From the NCBI GenBank assembly GCA_009691645.1, contig SIAT01000047.1, forward strand, positions 1 through 10,884: a stretch of 10,884 bases of DNA, in the 5' to 3' direction. The position numbers and the translations under genes were made by a program. Position 1 is the first letter of the stretch, and each line of letters starts with the position of its first letter. The stretch comes from Pedosphaera sp. (GTDB lineage: Bacteria > Verrucomicrobiota > Verrucomicrobiia > Limisphaerales > SIAT01). Below the pieces are notes generated by a model. It saw only the letters and a list, made by a program, of their open reading frames with translations, was not told the origin of the DNA and ran no database searches. This document shows positions 1 to 7,732 of the stretch, one piece after another.

Positions 1-151
1 GGAAAATCTTTACCAATCCCAAGCTCCGGGCCGGACCGCCAAGCCGGTCCGTCCCTCCGCTTAGGATTGCCAACCACCACCGCAGTCATCACATCAAACA
101 ACGCTGCGGACTAACATTCCACCTGGCCCAGTTTTCGGGACCCACTCACAC
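1..151. other. Upstream non-coding stretch, possibly with the tail of an upstream gene
   Basis: No complete gene fits here. A plus-strand frame open from base 2 to a TAG at 62-64 would give a 20-residue C-terminal tail (ENLYQSQAPG...), which could be the end of an upstream cluster gene, but nothing in it is recognisable. About 87 bases then separate that stop from the ACP start. I see no convincing -35/-10 pair and no Shine-Dalgarno sequence before the ACP gene. A hairpin at 32-51 is listed separately. Confidence 0.3.
32..51 (+). repeat. Perfect 7-bp stem hairpin upstream of the ACP gene
   Basis: CGGACCG at 32-38 and CGGTCCG at 45-51 are perfect reverse complements around a 6-base loop. No run of T follows, so it is not a classic intrinsic terminator. 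It may be an attenuating or RNA-stabilising structure between an upstream gene and the ACP gene, or chance in GC-rich DNA. Confidence 0.3.
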
Positions 152-424
152 ATGCCCGATCCTCTTTGCACTCGGCTCAAAGTCCTCATCGTCGAAACCC
201 TCAAGCTCGATGACATCCGCCCCGAGGATATTCCTGACGACGAGTCCCTCTTTGGGTCTCCGCACTTTGGGCTCGATTCCATCGACGCGCTGGAGCTCGT
301 TCTGCGACTCGAGAAGGAATTTGGCCTGAAGATCGGCAGCAGCGAGGAGTCACGCCGTGCGCTTGCCAGCGTCGCCGGACTTGCGGCCTATATCCGCGCT
401 CACCAATCCGGTTCCTCCCCCTAA
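152..424 (+). CDS. Acyl carrier protein of an aryl polyene-type PKS
   Basis: A 90-residue acyl carrier protein that holds the growing chain as a thioester on a phosphopantetheine arm in the cytoplasm. The attachment motif is LDSID at residues 41-45, with Ser43 as the modified serine. It is followed by the usual acidic helix (ALELVLRLEKEFG) and a C-terminal VAGLAAYI helix. Length and helix layout match free-standing type II ACPs. The ATG at 152 is the only good start: the frame is open back to a TAG at 62 but contains no other ATG or GTG. There is no Shine-Dalgarno sequence. It lies 12 bases before the ketosynthase gene, so it very probably serves that enzyme. APE clusters usually encode two ACPs; only one is seen here. 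Confidence 0.93.
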   Translation: MPDPLCTRLKVLIVETLKLDDIRPEDIPDDESLFGSPHFGLDSIDALELVLRLEKEFGLKIGSSEESRRALASVAGLAAYIRAHQSGSSP

Positions 425-436
425 TTCGACTGTCGT

Positions 437-1558
437 ATGCACCCGACTGCGGACCAACTGCCGGCGGGAATTGAGGTCTGTGACTGCCTCACGCCATTCG
501 GCGATGCAGCCGCCACCGCCACCGCGCTGCTCGCCAACCGTCGCGCACTATCACTTACGCCCGTGCTTGGCCGCGACGGAGGAGACCTCGTGCCGCTGGC
601 GCTACTCGGCGCGATGGATGAAACGCTTCCTCCACGCTGGCTACCGGCTCTGCGTCAGCTGGCCGCCGCAATTCCGGTCGACGACTGGGGCTCGGCGCAC
701 ACGCCGGTAATCATCACGAGCAGCAATTTCGGCGTCGGCAGCCTCTACGCCTTTACGCGCGACCACGACGCGCGCCACCTGGTCCACGGCACGCCATTCG
801 CGAGCGTGGAATTTCTCCGACAGGAATTCGACTGGGGTGAGCACGTTCACGTCTTCTCGCACGCCTGCGTCACCGCGCACCTCGGCCTCGCCCACGCCGC
901 GCGGTTGCTGCATGCCGGTCTGGCGGCGCGAGTGCTTGTGTTCTCGTTCGATTTTGTCAGCCCCTTTGTCGCCGGCGGATTTCACAGCTTAAAAATTCTC
1001 AACGGCACCATGCCCGCGCCCTACGCGATCCGCGAAGTCGGTGCTATCGGGCTCGGCGATGGTGCGGCATTCGCGGTGCTGACGCGCGACGCTGGACCCT
1101 TCCGTCTCGCGGCGCACACACTGCACAACGAGATGTTCCATTTCACCGGCAATCGGCCCGACGGTGCCGGCTTTGCCGCGTGCGCCGCCTCCATCGCAGC
1201 CGCCGCCGGCGGACGCCGCGTGTGGGTGAAAGGCCACGGCACCGGCACACTGGAGGCGGGCCGGCTCGAAGCCGTAGCACTCGCAAGACATTTTCCCGGC
1301 GCGCCACTCACCGGCTGGAAAGGCAGTCTGGGGCACACACTCGGCAGTTGCGGCCTAGTGGAGTTGGCCGTCGCGCTTGCGGCCCTGCGCGGATCGGGTT
1401 CGCCGGGAAAAATCCCTGGCACAGTCGGCGGTGGCACCACAAGTTTTACAGACACCGTGGCGCTCGCCCCGTTTTCCGTCGCCGAGTTCGACGGCGCGAT
1501 CCTCACCAGCAACGCATTCGGTGGTGCCCACGCCGCGATGCTGCTCACCTATGATTGA
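437..1558 (+). CDS. Beta-ketoacyl-ACP synthase (type II PKS/FabF-like)
   Basis: A condensing enzyme of 373 residues that would extend the ACP-bound chain with malonyl units by decarboxylative Claisen condensation. The thiolase-fold triad is complete: Cys144 in SHACVTAHLG, His267 in KGHGTGT (265-271) and His300 in KGSLGHTLGSCG (295-306). The C-terminal glycine-rich NAFGGAHAAML motif of ketosynthases is also present. It is shorter than FabF (about 410 residues), mainly through a divergent N-terminal segment before ITSSNFG, which is usual for aryl polyene ketosynthases. Its last 8 bases overlap the start of the ketosynthase-like gene that follows, so the two proteins are probably made together and may form a heterodimer. 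I read it as an active elongating KS of the ApeO/ApeR kind; which of the two cannot be settled from the sequence alone. Confidence 0.92.
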   Translation: MHPTADQLPAGIEVCDCLTPFGDAAATATALLANRRALSLTPVLGRDGGDLVPLALLGAMDETLPPRWLPALRQLAAAIPVDDWGSAHTPVIITSSNFGVGSLYAFTRDHDARHLVHGTPFASVEFLRQEFDWGEHVHVFSHACVTAHLGLAHAARLLHAGLAARVLVFSFDFVSPFVAGGFHSLKILNGTMPAPYAIREVGAIGLGDGAAFAVLTRDAGPFRLAAHTLHNEMFHFTGNRPDGAGFAACAASIAAAAGGRRVWVKGHGTGTLEAGRLEAVALARHFPGAPLTGWKGSLGHTLGSCGLVELAVALAALRGSGSPGKIPGTVGGGTTSFTDTVALAPFSVAEFDGAILTSNAFGGAHAAMLLTYD

Positions 1559-2207
1559 GCGATTCCTCCATCACCTGCGCGTCGAACTTCCCGACGCGGA
1601 CGAGACGGCGACCGCTGCGCGCACCCGGCTGGCTGATAAATTTCCGCGGACCGCGCTGCGCCGCATGACGCACCTCGGATTGCTCGTCGGTTCGGCGCTG
1701 GACGGCGTGCCGCTCGGACCGGACGACGCGTTGGTCTATGCGTCGACGTTCGCTGAGACTCGCGCGCTGGAGGATTTCCTTGGGAGCTTCCCCGCGGCGA
1801 GCCCGCTGCTTTTTCAGACCTCGATTCATCCTGGCGGCGTGCAGCAGGTGCTGATCGGCCGTCAACAACCGATCGCCCGTCTCTGGCCCCTCGCCGGGCG
1901 GACGCGATTGGTGGAGCAGGCGCTCCTCACCGCGCTGCTCGAACCCGCGCCGTGCGTGGCACTGGTTGGCGGCGAAGAGCGCGGCACGTGGATGCTCGAA
2001 CACGCCATGGCCGCGGCGCGGCCGTTCGCGTTTGCAACGATACTGACGCACGAACTGGCCGGCGCCGCCGCCCGCACTGCCTTCAGGCCTGGACTCGCCG
2101 ACGACGAGTCCTGCCCGTCGCTGGAAGATTTCGCCACTGCGCTGGCGGAGCGCCGCCCGCTCGGCTGGTGCGGCGCGGGCGGCGCGTGGACGTTGGAGTG
2201 GTTATGA
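1551..2207 (+). CDS. Ketosynthase-like protein without active-site Cys (chain-length-factor-like)
   Basis: A 218-residue protein that resembles the N-terminal half of a ketosynthase (the Ketoacyl-synt_2, coronafacic-acid-synthetase-like group). Segments such as ALVYASTFAETRALEDFL (60-77) and QTSIHPGGVQQVLIG (89-103) match the family. At the nucleophile region no cysteine is present, and no KGHGTGT or GHTLG motif follows, so it should not condense by itself. In studied aryl polyene systems a protein of this group (ApeC) pairs with the ketosynthase as a chain-length factor. The ATG at 1551 lies inside the last codons of the upstream gene (ATGATTGA overlap), which points to coupled translation and a matched pair. 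An in-frame extension upstream exists but runs through the ketosynthase gene in a shadow frame and is not used. Confidence 0.8.
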   Translation: MIERFLHHLRVELPDADETATAARTRLADKFPRTALRRMTHLGLLVGSALDGVPLGPDDALVYASTFAETRALEDFLGSFPAASPLLFQTSIHPGGVQQVLIGRQQPIARLWPLAGRTRLVEQALLTALLEPAPCVALVGGEERGTWMLEHAMAAARPFAFATILTHELAGAAARTAFRPGLADDESCPSLEDFATALAERRPLGWCGAGGAWTLEWL

Positions 2208-3127
2208 GCGCGCCGACTCCCGTTGCACCGCTAGCACTGCGCAACCCGGGTCCAAGCTGGGGCTATGGTTTTCTATTGTGGGCGGAGCGGTGGTGGCCGC
2301 GCTGGTTCTTCCGGCCTATGCTGATGATCGGCACGTGGGTAGGGCTGACCTTCATGCCGGTGCAACGCGCGCATTCGCGCGCCTACCTTGCGGTCGTGTT
2401 GGGCCGGCCGCCGCGGCTGCTGGAGGTGTGGCGGCACTTTTTTGCCTTCGCCAATTTCCTGATGCTCAAGCTCCGCGCGGGGCGCGGCGCGCCGGTGCGC
2501 TGCGCCCTGGAGCCGGAGAACGCCGCAGCGTTTGATGCGCTGGTAGGTTCAGCGAAGCCCGCTCTCTTCGGCACGTTTCATTTCGGCGGTTCGGACCTGC
2601 TCGGCTACCTGCTGGGCGAACGCGGTCGGCGCGTTTCCATTATTCGATTGCGCGTCGGCAACTCCGATGACACCCGGCTCCTCGGGCAACGGTTTGACGA
2701 CAAAGTTTCGTTTCTCTGGATCAACGATCCCGCCAACTTGCTCTTCGACTTGAAGGCGGCCATCGAGGCCGGCGATTCACTGGCGCTGAAATGCGACCGT
2801 CTGGAGTTCAGTGCGAAAACGGAACCGTTCAGGTTTCTCGGCGCGGACCGGCTGTTCCCCTTTACCATCTACCACCTCGCCGTTCTCTTTGACCGTCCGG
2901 TGGTGTTTTGCACTGCCGTGCCGGAGGGAGCGAAAGATGAAATGCGCGTGTTCGCCTCGCCGGTGTTTACGCCGGATCCCGCCGCCGGGCGCGCTGCGAA
3001 CCTTGGTGCGGCGCGGGCACACTTTCAAGCGGTGCTCGTCCAGCTGGAAACATTGGTTCGCCAGCACCCGCTGCTTTGGTTCAACTTCTTGCCCCTAAAT
3101 CCGGCGACGCCGTTCGTCGCCCCTTAG
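2204..3127 (+). CDS. LpxL/HtrB-type lysophospholipid acyltransferase-like protein
   Basis: A 307-residue acyltransferase of the lipid A biosynthesis (LpxL/HtrB) superfamily. These enzymes move an acyl chain from ACP to a lipid or sugar acceptor at the inner face of the cytoplasmic membrane. The catalytic HX4D motif is His126-Phe-Gly-Gly-Ser-Asp131 in GTFHFGGSD. Hydrophobic, tryptophan-rich stretches near residues 20-50 would anchor it to the membrane, and the later DSLALKCDR segment fits the family. In aryl polyene clusters such proteins are thought to transfer the finished chain to the lipid anchor. The start is the ATG at 2204, in an ATGA overlap with the previous stop; the longer in-frame ORF upstream is a shadow. 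Exact donor and acceptor are unknown. Confidence 0.85.
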   Translation: MSAPTPVAPLALRNPGPSWGYGFLLWAERWWPRWFFRPMLMIGTWVGLTFMPVQRAHSRAYLAVVLGRPPRLLEVWRHFFAFANFLMLKLRAGRGAPVRCALEPENAAAFDALVGSAKPALFGTFHFGGSDLLGYLLGERGRRVSIIRLRVGNSDDTRLLGQRFDDKVSFLWINDPANLLFDLKAAIEAGDSLALKCDRLEFSAKTEPFRFLGADRLFPFTIYHLAVLFDRPVVFCTAVPEGAKDEMRVFASPVFTPDPAAGRAANLGAARAHFQAVLVQLETLVRQHPLLWFNFLPLNPATPFVAP

Positions 3128-3148
3128 GCAGTGCGCACCGCTTCGTGC

Positions 3149-3943
3149 ATGCCCCTCCGCTCCGTTTACAACCTTCTCGCTTACTACCTGACGCTGTTTT
3201 TTTTCGCGACGGGCGGACTGGGCTTGTGCCTCTTCAGTTGGCTGACTGGCTGGCTGCCGGCGTCGGAACCGACGGAGCGTTTCTTCCAGCGGTTGATCCA
3301 CCGGCACTTTGCCCTGTTCCACTGGTGGTGTGAGTTTGCCCGGCTGGTCTATGTGCGCTATCGCGGATTTGAACAACTGCCACGCGGCGGGCTGGTGCTG
3401 GCGGCCAACCATCCGGCCTTGATCGACATCACCTGTCTGCTGGCCCGCGTGCCCGAGGCCGTGTGCATCTTCAAGCCCGCCATCCGTCGCAATCCTGTGC
3501 TGGGGGCCGCGGCCCGCCGTGCCGGCTATCTCGCGAGTGACGGTGGACACGAACTCGTGCGCCTGACGGCGGACAAGGTCGCGACTGGTCACACGCTGGT
3601 CATTTTTCCCGAAGGCACCCGCACCCCGCCGGGTCAACCCCTGTTGCCCTTCAAGCCTGGCTTCGTCCTCTTCGCACGGCGTGCGGGCGTGCCGATCCAG
3701 CTCGTGCGCATCACCACCGATTCTGATGTCCTCACCAAGGACTGCGCCTGGTGGCGGCTGCCGAGATTTCCGGCGCATATCGAGGTAACCGCCGGCCCGC
3801 TGGTTGCGACCGACACGGCCACGAGCACGGCTGCGCTGACCGCCGAAATCGAAACTTGGTTCCGCGCCGACCCAAGCGCGGCAGCTTGCCAGACTTGGGT
3901 GCCTTCCATCAGCTTGTCGGAACAGCCACCCTCCGTGCGATGA
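3149..3943 (+). CDS. PlsC-type 1-acylglycerol-3-phosphate acyltransferase family protein
   Basis: A membrane-bound acyltransferase of the PlsC (LPLAT/AGPAT) family, 264 residues from this start. Motif I is NHPALID (87-93, HX4D) and motif III is FPEGTR (153-158); both are complete, so catalysis is plausible. A strong hydrophobic segment at about 10-35 anchors it to the inner membrane. The usual reaction is acylation of the sn-2 position of lysophosphatidate; inside a pigment cluster it more likely builds or acylates the lipid head of the polyene. I chose the ATG at 3149. A GTG at 3131, only 3 bases after the previous stop, would add six residues and cannot be excluded; neither has a clear ribosome binding site. 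Its stop overlaps the next start (ATGA). Confidence 0.88.
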   Translation: MPLRSVYNLLAYYLTLFFFATGGLGLCLFSWLTGWLPASEPTERFFQRLIHRHFALFHWWCEFARLVYVRYRGFEQLPRGGLVLAANHPALIDITCLLARVPEAVCIFKPAIRRNPVLGAAARRAGYLASDGGHELVRLTADKVATGHTLVIFPEGTRTPPGQPLLPFKPGFVLFARRAGVPIQLVRITTDSDVLTKDCAWWRLPRFPAHIEVTAGPLVATDTATSTAALTAEIETWFRADPSAAACQTWVPSISLSEQPPSVR

Positions 3944-4740
3944 CGGCCTCCTCCACCCACCTCGTAATTCTGCCGAGCTACAACACCGGTCCTCGACTCA
4001 GCGAGGTCGTGACGGAGGTATTGCGCCACTGGCAGCCGGTTCTCGTGGTCGTTGACGGCAGCACCGATGACAGCGAGCAACCCGTGTTGGCGTTGCTAAA
4101 AATCGAGCCGCAACTCTCCGTGCTCGTGCTGCCGCGCAACTCCGGCAAAGGCGCGGCCGTGCTCGCTGGCACGCGCGCGGCGATTGAGCGAGGCTTCACC
4201 CACGCGCTCGTGATGGATGCCGATGGACAGCATCCAGAAGGCAGCATCGGCGAATTCATGGCCGTTTCGCAGCGGCAACTGGAGGCCCTCGTGCTCGGCC
4301 GGCCGATTTTTCCGGCGAACATTCCGGCCGAGCGCCGGCATGGCCGCAAACTCAGCGTCGGCCTCGTGCATTTTGAGGTGCTCGGTGCAGGCATCGCCGA
4401 TCCATTGTTTGGTTTCCGCGTCTATCCGCTCGCGCCGCTGCTGGCCGTGCTCGGGCCGCGCCGTGGCGGCCGGCGCTACGATTTCGATACCGAGGCGGCT
4501 GTGCGGATGTTCTGGGCGGGCGTGCCGCCGCTGAACGTCGCCGCCCCCGTGCGCTACTTCTCGCGCGCCGATGGCGGTGTGTCGCACTTTCACTATCTGC
4601 GCGATAACGCGACGCTTGTCTGGATGCACACGCGGCTCATCACTGAACTCCTGCTCCTGCGTTGGCCCGCCGTGCTCCGCCAACGCCGGCGTTTGCAGGC
4701 CGCCGGCTCACGCTTGAGTGCGCTGAATTATTCCACATGA
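3940..4740 (+). CDS. Family 2 glycosyltransferase (DPM synthase-like)
   Basis: A 266-residue GT-A fold glycosyltransferase that uses a nucleotide sugar. Visible landmarks are the N-terminal LPSYN strand (11-15), VVVDGSTDDS (36-45) for nucleotide binding, RNSGKGAAVLAG (66-77), the metal-binding MDADGQHP (92-99), and DPLFGFRVYP (154-163) followed by YDFDTE (180-185), which together are typical of polyprenol-phosphate sugar transferases such as dolichol-phosphate mannose synthase. There is no long C-terminal membrane domain. Such genes recur in aryl polyene clusters and are thought to add a sugar or act on the head group. It starts at ATG 3940 in an ATGA overlap with the acyltransferase and ends in an ATGA overlap with the LolA-like gene. 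The sugar and acceptor are not predictable here. Confidence 0.9.
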   Translation: MTASSTHLVILPSYNTGPRLSEVVTEVLRHWQPVLVVVDGSTDDSEQPVLALLKIEPQLSVLVLPRNSGKGAAVLAGTRAAIERGFTHALVMDADGQHPEGSIGEFMAVSQRQLEALVLGRPIFPANIPAERRHGRKLSVGLVHFEVLGAGIADPLFGFRVYPLAPLLAVLGPRRGGRRYDFDTEAAVRMFWAGVPPLNVAAPVRYFSRADGGVSHFHYLRDNATLVWMHTRLITELLLLRWPAVLRQRRRLQAAGSRLSALNYST

Positions 4741-5378
4741 AATGTTTCCCGCTGCTCTTGATCTGCCTGCTGGCCTCGCTGTCGAGGGCTGCGGAAACGG
4801 ACCCGCTCACCGAACCGGCCAATCGGATCGCGCCCGACGATCCCGCGTGGAAAGACCTCGCCGCCACCTTCGCGCGCAAGCCTGACACCACCGCGAATTT
4901 CTCCGAGCAACGCTTTTTCCCCTTCAAGAAAACTCCAGTCGAACTCAAGGGCGAATCTCGCGTCTCGGCCGCGCGTGGCCTGAGCCTGCACTACACCGAG
5001 CCGGAAGAGCGCACGGTCATTCTCGATTCGCAGGGCGTGCTCGTGCGCGACGTGCGCGGGGAAAACGCCGCGCCCGCCGACCCCCGAGCCAGCGCCGCAA
5101 ACGCGGCGCTCGTGCAGGTGCTGCGCTTCGATCTTCCCGCGCTGGCCGAAAATTTCGATATTTTCGGGCGACGCGAAGGCGCCGCCTGGCAGCTCGCCTT
5201 TGTGCCGCGCGCTGTCGATCTACGCCGTGCCGTCGGCCTGATCGTCGTCGCAGGCGGAGCCGATGCCGTGAACCGCATCGAGATTCGCCGCACGACGAAA
5301 CAATATGTCGCGATTCTCATCGGACCGGCGCGTCCCGCGCCGTTCACCGCCGACGAGCTGAAGCAGTTCTTTCGCTGA
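4737..5378 (+). CDS. LolA-like periplasmic lipid/lipoprotein carrier protein
   Basis: A 213-residue secreted protein with a Sec signal peptide (MKCFPLLLICLLASLSRA, cleavage near 18-19). The mature part starts with a long helix (DPAWKDLAATFARK), then FSEQRFFPFKKTPVELKGESRV and a GLSLHYTEPE strand. This is the order seen in LolA-related carriers: F-x-Q strand, small glycine-centred strand, aromatic strand followed by a P. It ends with an ADELKQFF helix. LolA shuttles lipoproteins across the periplasm; the members encoded in aryl polyene clusters sit next to an MMPL exporter and probably carry the lipid-linked pigment instead. The gene begins in an ATGA overlap and ends 5 bases before the exporter gene, supporting a joint transport role. 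Confidence 0.85.
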   Translation: MKCFPLLLICLLASLSRAAETDPLTEPANRIAPDDPAWKDLAATFARKPDTTANFSEQRFFPFKKTPVELKGESRVSAARGLSLHYTEPEERTVILDSQGVLVRDVRGENAAPADPRASAANAALVQVLRFDLPALAENFDIFGRREGAAWQLAFVPRAVDLRRAVGLIVVAGGADAVNRIEIRRTTKQYVAILIGPARPAPFTADELKQFFR

Positions 5379-5383
5379 GCCCC

Positions 5384-7732
5384 ATGTCTTTTCGGCGTCG
5401 CCAACTCCTCGGCTGGGGACTCCTCGGCGTCGCCGCTTTGCTCGGCGCCCTGTGGCTCGCCCGGCTCGACTACGCGAAGAAAATCTCGAGCGACGTGCTC
5501 GACCTGATTCCCACCGACGAGCACGCCCCCGAGCTGGCGCTCGTCAGGCAACTCGCCAGCCAGGCCGAGGCGCGGACGATGTTTTTCGTGCTCACCGGTG
5601 CCGGCGACAAACCGGCATCCGCTGCGGCGGCGGAACGTTTTGCTACGGAATTGACGCGCTCGGCCGACTTCGATCAGGCGCTGCCGATGGCCGACACCGC
5701 CTCGCGCGATGCGCTCGGTCGTGAGTTGTTCGCGCAACGGTTCGCACTGCTGTTTCCTCAGTGGCTCCGGGCACGCGAGACCTCGCACGCCGCGGCGGGC
5801 GGCGGGCCGGCGGCATTTCCCGGTTGGCTCGCAACCGATGCTGCGGCGGCGCTCGGGCGGTTTCTCTCCACGCCAGAGGCGCTCGCGTTTCAGGACGCGA
5901 TGCCGGCCGACCCGTTGCTGCTGATGCCCGACGCGGTGGACCGGTTGAAAAACGGCCTCGCGCTCGTGCAAATCTCCGCCGCTACGCCCGCGCCGCCCAC
6001 GCTCGTGTGGGCGCGCCTCACCGCCTCGCCGTTGAGCGATGCCGGACAGGGGCCGGCGTTCGCCGCCATCGAGCGCGCCACGGCGGTCTTACGCACGCAA
6101 TTTCCCGACATCGTGGTCACCTACACGGGCGTGAATCGTTTCGCGGCAGCAAGCCGCGCGCGCATTGAGCACGAAGTCTCGTGGCTCAACGCCCTCTCGC
6201 TCGCCGCCGTCCTGGCAGTCGCGTTGCTGTTTATCCGCAACCTCCATCGCGGCCTGCACCTCTTGCCGGTCGTGCTGCTTTCGATGCTGGGCGCGTGGGT
6301 CGGGACGACACTGGCGTTCGAGCGGCTGCACGTGCTGGTCTTTGTCGTCGGCTCGCTGCTCACCGGCGTTTCGATCGACTATGGGTTTTATCTTTTCATG
6401 CAGCCGCCGGCGCGGCCGGACGAGGATTATTGGGAAAAGGTCCGCCGGCTCGCGAAGCCGCTCCTCGCGAGTTGCTTCACGACCGTGGCAGGATTTGCGC
6501 TACTGTTGTTTTCCGAGTTGCCGCTGATTCGCCAGCTCGGCGTGTTCGTCGGTAGCGGGCTCGTCTGTGCGCTAGCAGCGGCCGTCGTCTATTTTTCCAC
6601 GGTGAAGAACCCGTTTCTTGAGGCCCGCGTGTTTCGCGGTGGACAGGCACTGCCGGCCGGAGTGCGTCGAGGCGTCCGGCGTTTGCTCGTCGCGGTCTGG
6701 ATCGGCGCGCTGCCGGGGTTGGCGTTGCTCACGTGGAAGGACGACATTCGCGAACTTGAGATTCCCTCCGTCGAACTGAAGCGCGAAGACGCGCGCATCC
6801 GGGTGCTCTTCGGCGAGCGGGCCGACCGCACCGTCTATCTTACCTACGGCGCGAACCTCGGTGAGGCGCGCGGCTCACTGGAGAAACTCGCCGCCTGGCT
6901 CGGCACGGCGGGTGGTGGTCGCACGCAGACGGTTGGACTCGGGGCGGTGGTGCCAACGGCGGACGAACACGGCCGTGCGGTGCGTTTCGTGCACGAGCAC
7001 CCAGAGTTTGAGCCCCGACTTCGGGCGGCGCTCATGGAGGCGGGTTTTGAGGACGGCGGATTTGCGGCGTTCTTTGACGACTACGCTCGCTTCGCCGCCA
7101 GCGTCAATGAGGCGAGCCTCGATGCTGCGGTGCATGCGCTCCAGTCAAAACTCCTGGGGCCGCTCGGACTGCTCCTGCACGACGGAAAGCCGCTGAGTTG
7201 GTTCGTCACGGTGGCGAGCGCGGCGCCCGTCATCGCACCGCCGGCTGAAACGCACACGGTGAGCGCGAATCAGCTCCAGTCGCTCAACCGCATTTTCACC
7301 CGCTACCGGCAGTCCGCGCTGTGGCTCAGTCTCACGGGACTGGCGATTGTCGGCACTGGCGTGTTGCTCACCTACGGGGTGCGCGACGGCGTGCGGATTT
7401 TCGCGATCCCTTGCGGCGCGTGCCTCGGCATTTTCGGTTTATTGGGCTGGATTGGCCAGCCGCTCAATTTGTTTCATTTGCTCGGTGCGTTTCTTGGCGT
7501 GTGCCTGACGCACAACTATTCAATTTTTACTGCGACCTCGGCTTACCTACGTGAGCCGCCGCCGGTGTCGGTGCGGATGTCGGCACTGACGACGGCCGCT
7601 TCGTTCGGCGTGTTGGCACTGAGTGGCATCCCCGTGGTGCGCGCGCTCGGCTCGACGGTAGCGCTCATGGTGGTCGTCTCGCTGCTGCTGATCGAATTTG
7701 AGCACCTTACTGGGCTCGGAGAAAAAACATGA
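5384..7732 (+). CDS. MMPL/RND family exporter
   Basis: A 782-residue inner membrane transporter of the RND superfamily (MMPL/hydrophobe exporter group). It has the twofold layout: TM1 at about 10-27, a large periplasmic loop, a cluster of membrane helices from about 267 to 405, a second loop, and a second cluster from about 645 to 780. The first half carries the proton-relay motif GVSIDYG with Asp332-Tyr333. The matching place in the second half reads LTHNYSIF, with Asn711-Tyr712 and no aspartate. MMPL proteins use proton motive force to extract or flip lipids and polyketides from the inner membrane. With the adjacent LolA-like gene it is the likely export pump for the pigment. It starts 5 bases after the previous stop and ends in an ATGA overlap with the ligase gene. 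Confidence 0.92.
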   Translation: MSFRRRQLLGWGLLGVAALLGALWLARLDYAKKISSDVLDLIPTDEHAPELALVRQLASQAEARTMFFVLTGAGDKPASAAAAERFATELTRSADFDQALPMADTASRDALGRELFAQRFALLFPQWLRARETSHAAAGGGPAAFPGWLATDAAAALGRFLSTPEALAFQDAMPADPLLLMPDAVDRLKNGLALVQISAATPAPPTLVWARLTASPLSDAGQGPAFAAIERATAVLRTQFPDIVVTYTGVNRFAAASRARIEHEVSWLNALSLAAVLAVALLFIRNLHRGLHLLPVVLLSMLGAWVGTTLAFERLHVLVFVVGSLLTGVSIDYGFYLFMQPPARPDEDYWEKVRRLAKPLLASCFTTVAGFALLLFSELPLIRQLGVFVGSGLVCALAAAVVYFSTVKNPFLEARVFRGGQALPAGVRRGVRRLLVAVWIGALPGLALLTWKDDIRELEIPSVELKREDARIRVLFGERADRTVYLTYGANLGEARGSLEKLAAWLGTAGGGRTQTVGLGAVVPTADEHGRAVRFVHEHPEFEPRLRAALMEAGFEDGGFAAFFDDYARFAASVNEASLDAAVHALQSKLLGPLGLLLHDGKPLSWFVTVASAAPVIAPPAETHTVSANQLQSLNRIFTRYRQSALWLSLTGLAIVGTGVLLTYGVRDGVRIFAIPCGACLGIFGLLGWIGQPLNLFHLLGAFLGVCLTHNYSIFTATSAYLREPPPVSVRMSALTTAASFGVLALSGIPVVRALGSTVALMVVVSLLLIEFEHLTGLGEKT
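7718..7721 (+). promoter_or_regulatory. Shine-Dalgarno site of the ligase gene
   Basis: GGAG lies 7 bases before the ATG at 7729, followed by an A-run. It is the clearest ribosome binding site in the operon and sits inside the end of the exporter gene, so it fixes the ligase start and may let the ligase be translated independently of coupling. Confidence 0.55.

Noticed and set aside
1..424. Long plus-strand frame (third frame) open across the leader and into the ACP gene
   Set aside because: Serine and proline rich with no domain, and the ACP frame in the same place has the complete DSID motif.
1021..1548. 175-codon minus-strand frame within the ketosynthase gene
   Set aside because: The plus-strand frame carries the full Cys-His-His triad; the antisense product is low-complexity Pro/Ala/Ser.
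3095..3778. 227-codon open frame on the minus strand
   Set aside because: Antisense to the PlsC-type acyltransferase, which has clear HX4D and FPEGTR motifs; no family pattern in the antisense product.
4991..5971. 326-codon open frame on the minus strand
   Set aside because: It lies antisense to the LolA-like and exporter genes, is extremely arginine-rich with no recognisable domain, and is explained by GC-rich codon bias in the real plus-strand genes.
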